From: Taeniopygia guttata
Lineage: Eukaryota; Chordata; Aves; Passeriformes; Estrildidae
DNA length: 64,000 bases
Assembly: GCF_048771995.1 (NCBI RefSeq)
Contig: NC_133024.1
Location: 60,780,501-60,844,500 of the forward strand
Direction: 5' to 3'
How positions within the stretch are numbered: position 1 is the stretch's first letter; each line of letters begins with the position of its first letter. The notes under the pieces are model-generated. The model did no database searches. It saw nothing but the letters and a program-made list of their open reading frames with translations, and had not been told where the DNA came from. A program made the position numbers and the translations under genes. Shown in pieces: positions 61,922 to 64,000 of the stretch.

Positions 61922-62122
61922 CAGCTGCCGGGAGGGCAGGCGGAGGCGGCGGAGCGCCGGCGGCCGGAGGGCAGGTACCTCGAGTGGGCGGGCCAAGGGG
62001 TGGGGGAAGCGCCGCCCCTGCCCGAGCTGCGCCATCGGGAACTCCCCCTGGCGCTCCCCGCCTCGGCGCCGCTGCCCGCTGGCGGCGGAGCGCGGACCGT
62101 TAGCCGGGAGAGCCGCGGGGCC

Positions 62123-62128
62123 ATGGCG
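62123..62128 (+). CDS. First coding codons of an unidentified gene (Met-Ala), then splice donor
   Basis: Inside the CpG island, ATG GCG lies in a strong start context (G at -3, G at +4: GGGGCCATGGCG). It is followed at once by GTGAGT (62129-62134), a consensus 5' splice site. The simplest reading is a first exon with a GC-rich 5' leader and only two complete codons, joined in phase 0 to exons beyond the right edge of the window. The protein cannot be named from two residues. In the unspliced frame the ORF continues for 110 codons to 62455, but that stretch is Arg/Pro/Ala-rich, as expected of read-through in a CpG island. An alternative donor CAG-GTACCT at 61972-61980 could splice out this start codon and leave a non-coding first exon. 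The gene reads plus, away from the repeat-rich left part. Confidence 0.5.
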
Positions 62129-64000
62129 GTGAGTAGGCGCTGGTGGCGAACGGCCGCCTTCCCCTCCGCGGGGCGGCCGGAGGGGTGCGAGGGGACGGGG
62201 GCGGCGCCGCTGCCTGCCCCGGTGCCTGAGGAGCGGCGCTCCCCGCCGGGGAGGACCGGGAGCCGGCGCCTCCGACAGAGCCCCGCGAAAGAAACTTTGT
62301 GTCTCCCTCCCCTCGGTCGGTCGGAGGTGCCTCTGCCGGCCGGGGCGCGGGGATCCGCCCGCTGTCAGCGCCGGGCTGCGGCGCGGCGGCCGCGGGAGGA
62401 GCCGGTGGTTGAGCCGGAGAAAGAAGCAGATGCGGAGCGCGACCAGAACAGCTGAGCCGGCTGTGACAGGCGGGGAGGAGAAGGCTGTGGTGGTGCTCGA
62501 CACCTCTTTCTCGCTGTTGATGTTGTTATTGTTGTTGTTGCCCTCCGCCTAAGCCGTAAAAGATTCCCTCATACGCCCAGCTAAGGGGATCGAGCGTCTC
62601 TCTGTAGATAAAAGTCTTCCCGAAAACACGGTAATCATCTTGCCAGAGGCATTATTCTTTCAGCCAGGTTTACTCTCGATTTCCCCCTCCCTGAATATCG
62701 CCCAGCCTAAACAGAAAGTTTTCGTTGCTTCAGGCAACTTAGAAAGTGAAACCAACTAAAAGCAAAAATGAAACTTTTCAGCTGATTTTTATTGTGCGAA
62801 GTAAAGAAATTAAGCGGCAGAAACAAGAGAAAATGTGTTTGGTAGGAGAAAATGTTATAAATGGCACCTCAAGACGTGTTAGTCATTTGTTTAACCCTGT
62901 CAAAGGCATTTTATTAGCCACCTTGCATGTCAAGTGTTATTCTAGAACATTTTGCATTACAAAGTAATTCCTGTGAAATGTTCTTTGGTTTTGGAATTTC
63001 AGTCTGCATTTGATCAAATACATACCTGATTAGAAATGCCTTAAATTTTCAAGGAGACTTAAAATCTCTAAATTTTTTGCTGCTGAGTACTTGGCAGCTT
63101 CTGTCTCAGAAGCTGTAGGACCCAGTCCTGCTAAGCTTTCTGCTTTTAAGAAGCTGTTTTGTTGTTATGGCAATGGGAAACTTTCTACTTTATACAGCGT
63201 AGAAATTTAACTGATGTGAATTTGCATCCGTAGATGTGTTTATTTTCTGTGTTGTGAAATAGTGTGAGTCACAGCAAACCAGTGGTCCTTAAAATTCAAA
63301 GAGGATGATCAGTTACATTTTTTCTGCCTCTTTTTTGTTTTTTAAGGAAATGGTCTCAAATAATTATGAAATTTAATCACATGATGAATGGGGAAGTAGC
63401 AAGCTGTCAGGTAGGGAGAGAGATGTACACACATGTGAAAGTCAGAGGTAGCTGAGTATCTCCAGCACACAATGTTGGCAAATTAGATAGAGTTCTCGAC
63501 AGCTAGTGTTTCTGCTAAGCATGAGGGAGCAAGAAGGGTGCTGGTCAAGTTGGAAAACACATCTAATCTAGATTCACTCTGTACACAAGTCATCCTGACA
63601 CGCATATACTGAATCTGGGAGTTGTTTATGCAAACCACACCAGAATGATTTTTCTGGTGACTTTGGGAGAGAAAGTTGATGTGCTTTATGAGTTCCACAG
63701 GGATGCTGGACACTGATTTTTAGCAGGTGAAGCCCGGGCTAAGAGAGACAGAGATTCTTGTCCTCAGAAAGGCCAGGATTCAGTGATCTGTTGCTTAGCT
63801 CACTTGGTCAGGGGGATGAGCAATCGGCTTTGAGCAGAGTCACATGCTGACTACTGTAGATGATAATATTAAAACAGAATTAGGTGAGTGTCTTGGGTTT
63901 TTCTCAGGGCAAATGGAGCTGTTCTGAGGCTTTTTACTGTATGACAAGCTCTGGGTGTATGAGTTTCATGAGGGTCAGGTCATTACTCTGAGCATTAGTT
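62129..64000 (+). other. Start of intron 1 of the unidentified gene (right edge open)
   Basis: Begins with GTGAGT. The first 300 bp are still CpG-rich, then composition drops to ordinary AT-rich DNA. A short impure GTT repeat lies at about 62,514-62,540. No convincing second exon was found before the window ends, so the intron would be at least 1.87 kb. ORFs at 62746-62967 and 63483-63713 (minus) look like chance ORFs. Confidence 0.45.

Larger units (their letters stand above)
61640..62455. promoter_or_regulatory. CpG-island promoter
   Basis: About 800 bp of very GC- and CpG-rich sequence, in sharp contrast to AT-rich flanks. It contains CCACGCCC/GACGCCC boxes (61,670-61,760), CCGCCCC GC boxes, an NRF1-like GCGCAGGCGC (61776-61785) and a partly palindromic GCGCACTGCGC (61783-61793). 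A YY1-like AAGATGGCGGC (61835-61845) overlaps a NotI-type GCGGCCGC. There is no TATA box. The YY1-like element usually sits at or just downstream of start sites, so transcription probably begins near 61,800-61,840. CpG density falls away after about 62,440. This is the typical promoter of a broadly expressed vertebrate gene and could also fire in the other direction. Confidence 0.9.

Noticed and set aside
61573-62103. Plus-strand 176-codon ORF across the CpG island
   Set aside because: Composition-driven Pro/Arg/Ala sequence with no domain, overlapping promoter motifs and several other open frames.
61352-62503. Long minus-strand ORF of 383 codons, with a 286-codon ORF in another frame (61264-62124)
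   Set aside because: Both run through the stop-poor CpG island and the CGGTA array. Products are Arg/Pro/Ala-rich followed by VPYRT repeats, with no domain. They lie antisense to a promoter with clear plus-strand signals.
1-64000. CRISPR array, bacterial operon, tRNA or rRNA genes
   Set aside because: No regularly spaced repeats of CRISPR type, no dense gene packing, no recognisable tRNA B-box or rRNA sequence. The repeat content is avian nuclear DNA.

Overview
The window looks like avian nuclear DNA, most likely from a songbird or other neoavian bird. It is a mostly gene-free stretch that ends at the CpG-island promoter of one gene reading rightwards off the right edge. The avian call rests on the repeats. 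At least twelve fragments resemble CR1 non-LTR retrotransposons, several with the ATTCTATG-type 3' ends of bird CR1. Two stretches resemble the ERVL-type LTRs common in bird genomes, and one is a class II-like solo LTR with a perfect 6-bp target-site duplication. Family names come from remembered consensus features, because no search could be run.

Layout. Bases 1-60,900 are intergenic (or possibly deep intronic) DNA with no gene I can support. CR1 fragments lie near 4.9-5.4, 8.5-8.9, 9.7, 23.5, 25.9, 29.0-29.6, 32.3-32.9, 38.7, 41.9, 43.4 and 58.6 kb. Solo or partial LTRs lie at 18.6-19.0 and 20.7-21.2 kb. Simple and tandem repeats include a (TA)26 run at 13.8 kb, a compound AC/AT/GTAT microsatellite at 49.5 kb, a roughly 180-bp three-copy tandem repeat carrying telomere-like TTAGGG words at 22.5-23.0 kb, and a 36-bp minisatellite at 59.7 kb. 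A small GC-rich patch with a 30-bp duplication sits at 14.1-14.3 kb.

From about 60.9 kb the sequence is the 3' end of an ERVL-like element plus the start of its LTR (to about 61.4 kb). This runs into an unusual (CGGTA)n pentamer array interleaved with five copies of a GC-rich module (61.43-61.65 kb), and then into a strong CpG island (about 61.65-62.45 kb). The island has GC/CACCC boxes, an NRF1-like site, a YY1-like AAGATGGCGGC element and a 27-codon upstream ORF. It also has a well-placed start codon followed two codons later by a consensus splice donor (ATG GCG, then GTGAGT). The rest of the window (62.13-64.0 kb) is read as the beginning of intron 1. Two codons are too few to identify the gene.

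Most open reading frames of 60-150 codons here are chance ORFs in non-coding DNA. The longest (383 and 286 codons, minus strand, 61.3-62.5 kb) arise from the stop-poor GC-rich island and the pentamer array. I found no convincing new multi-gene system. The most unusual structure is the promoter-proximal CGGTA array fused to a broken ERVL LTR.
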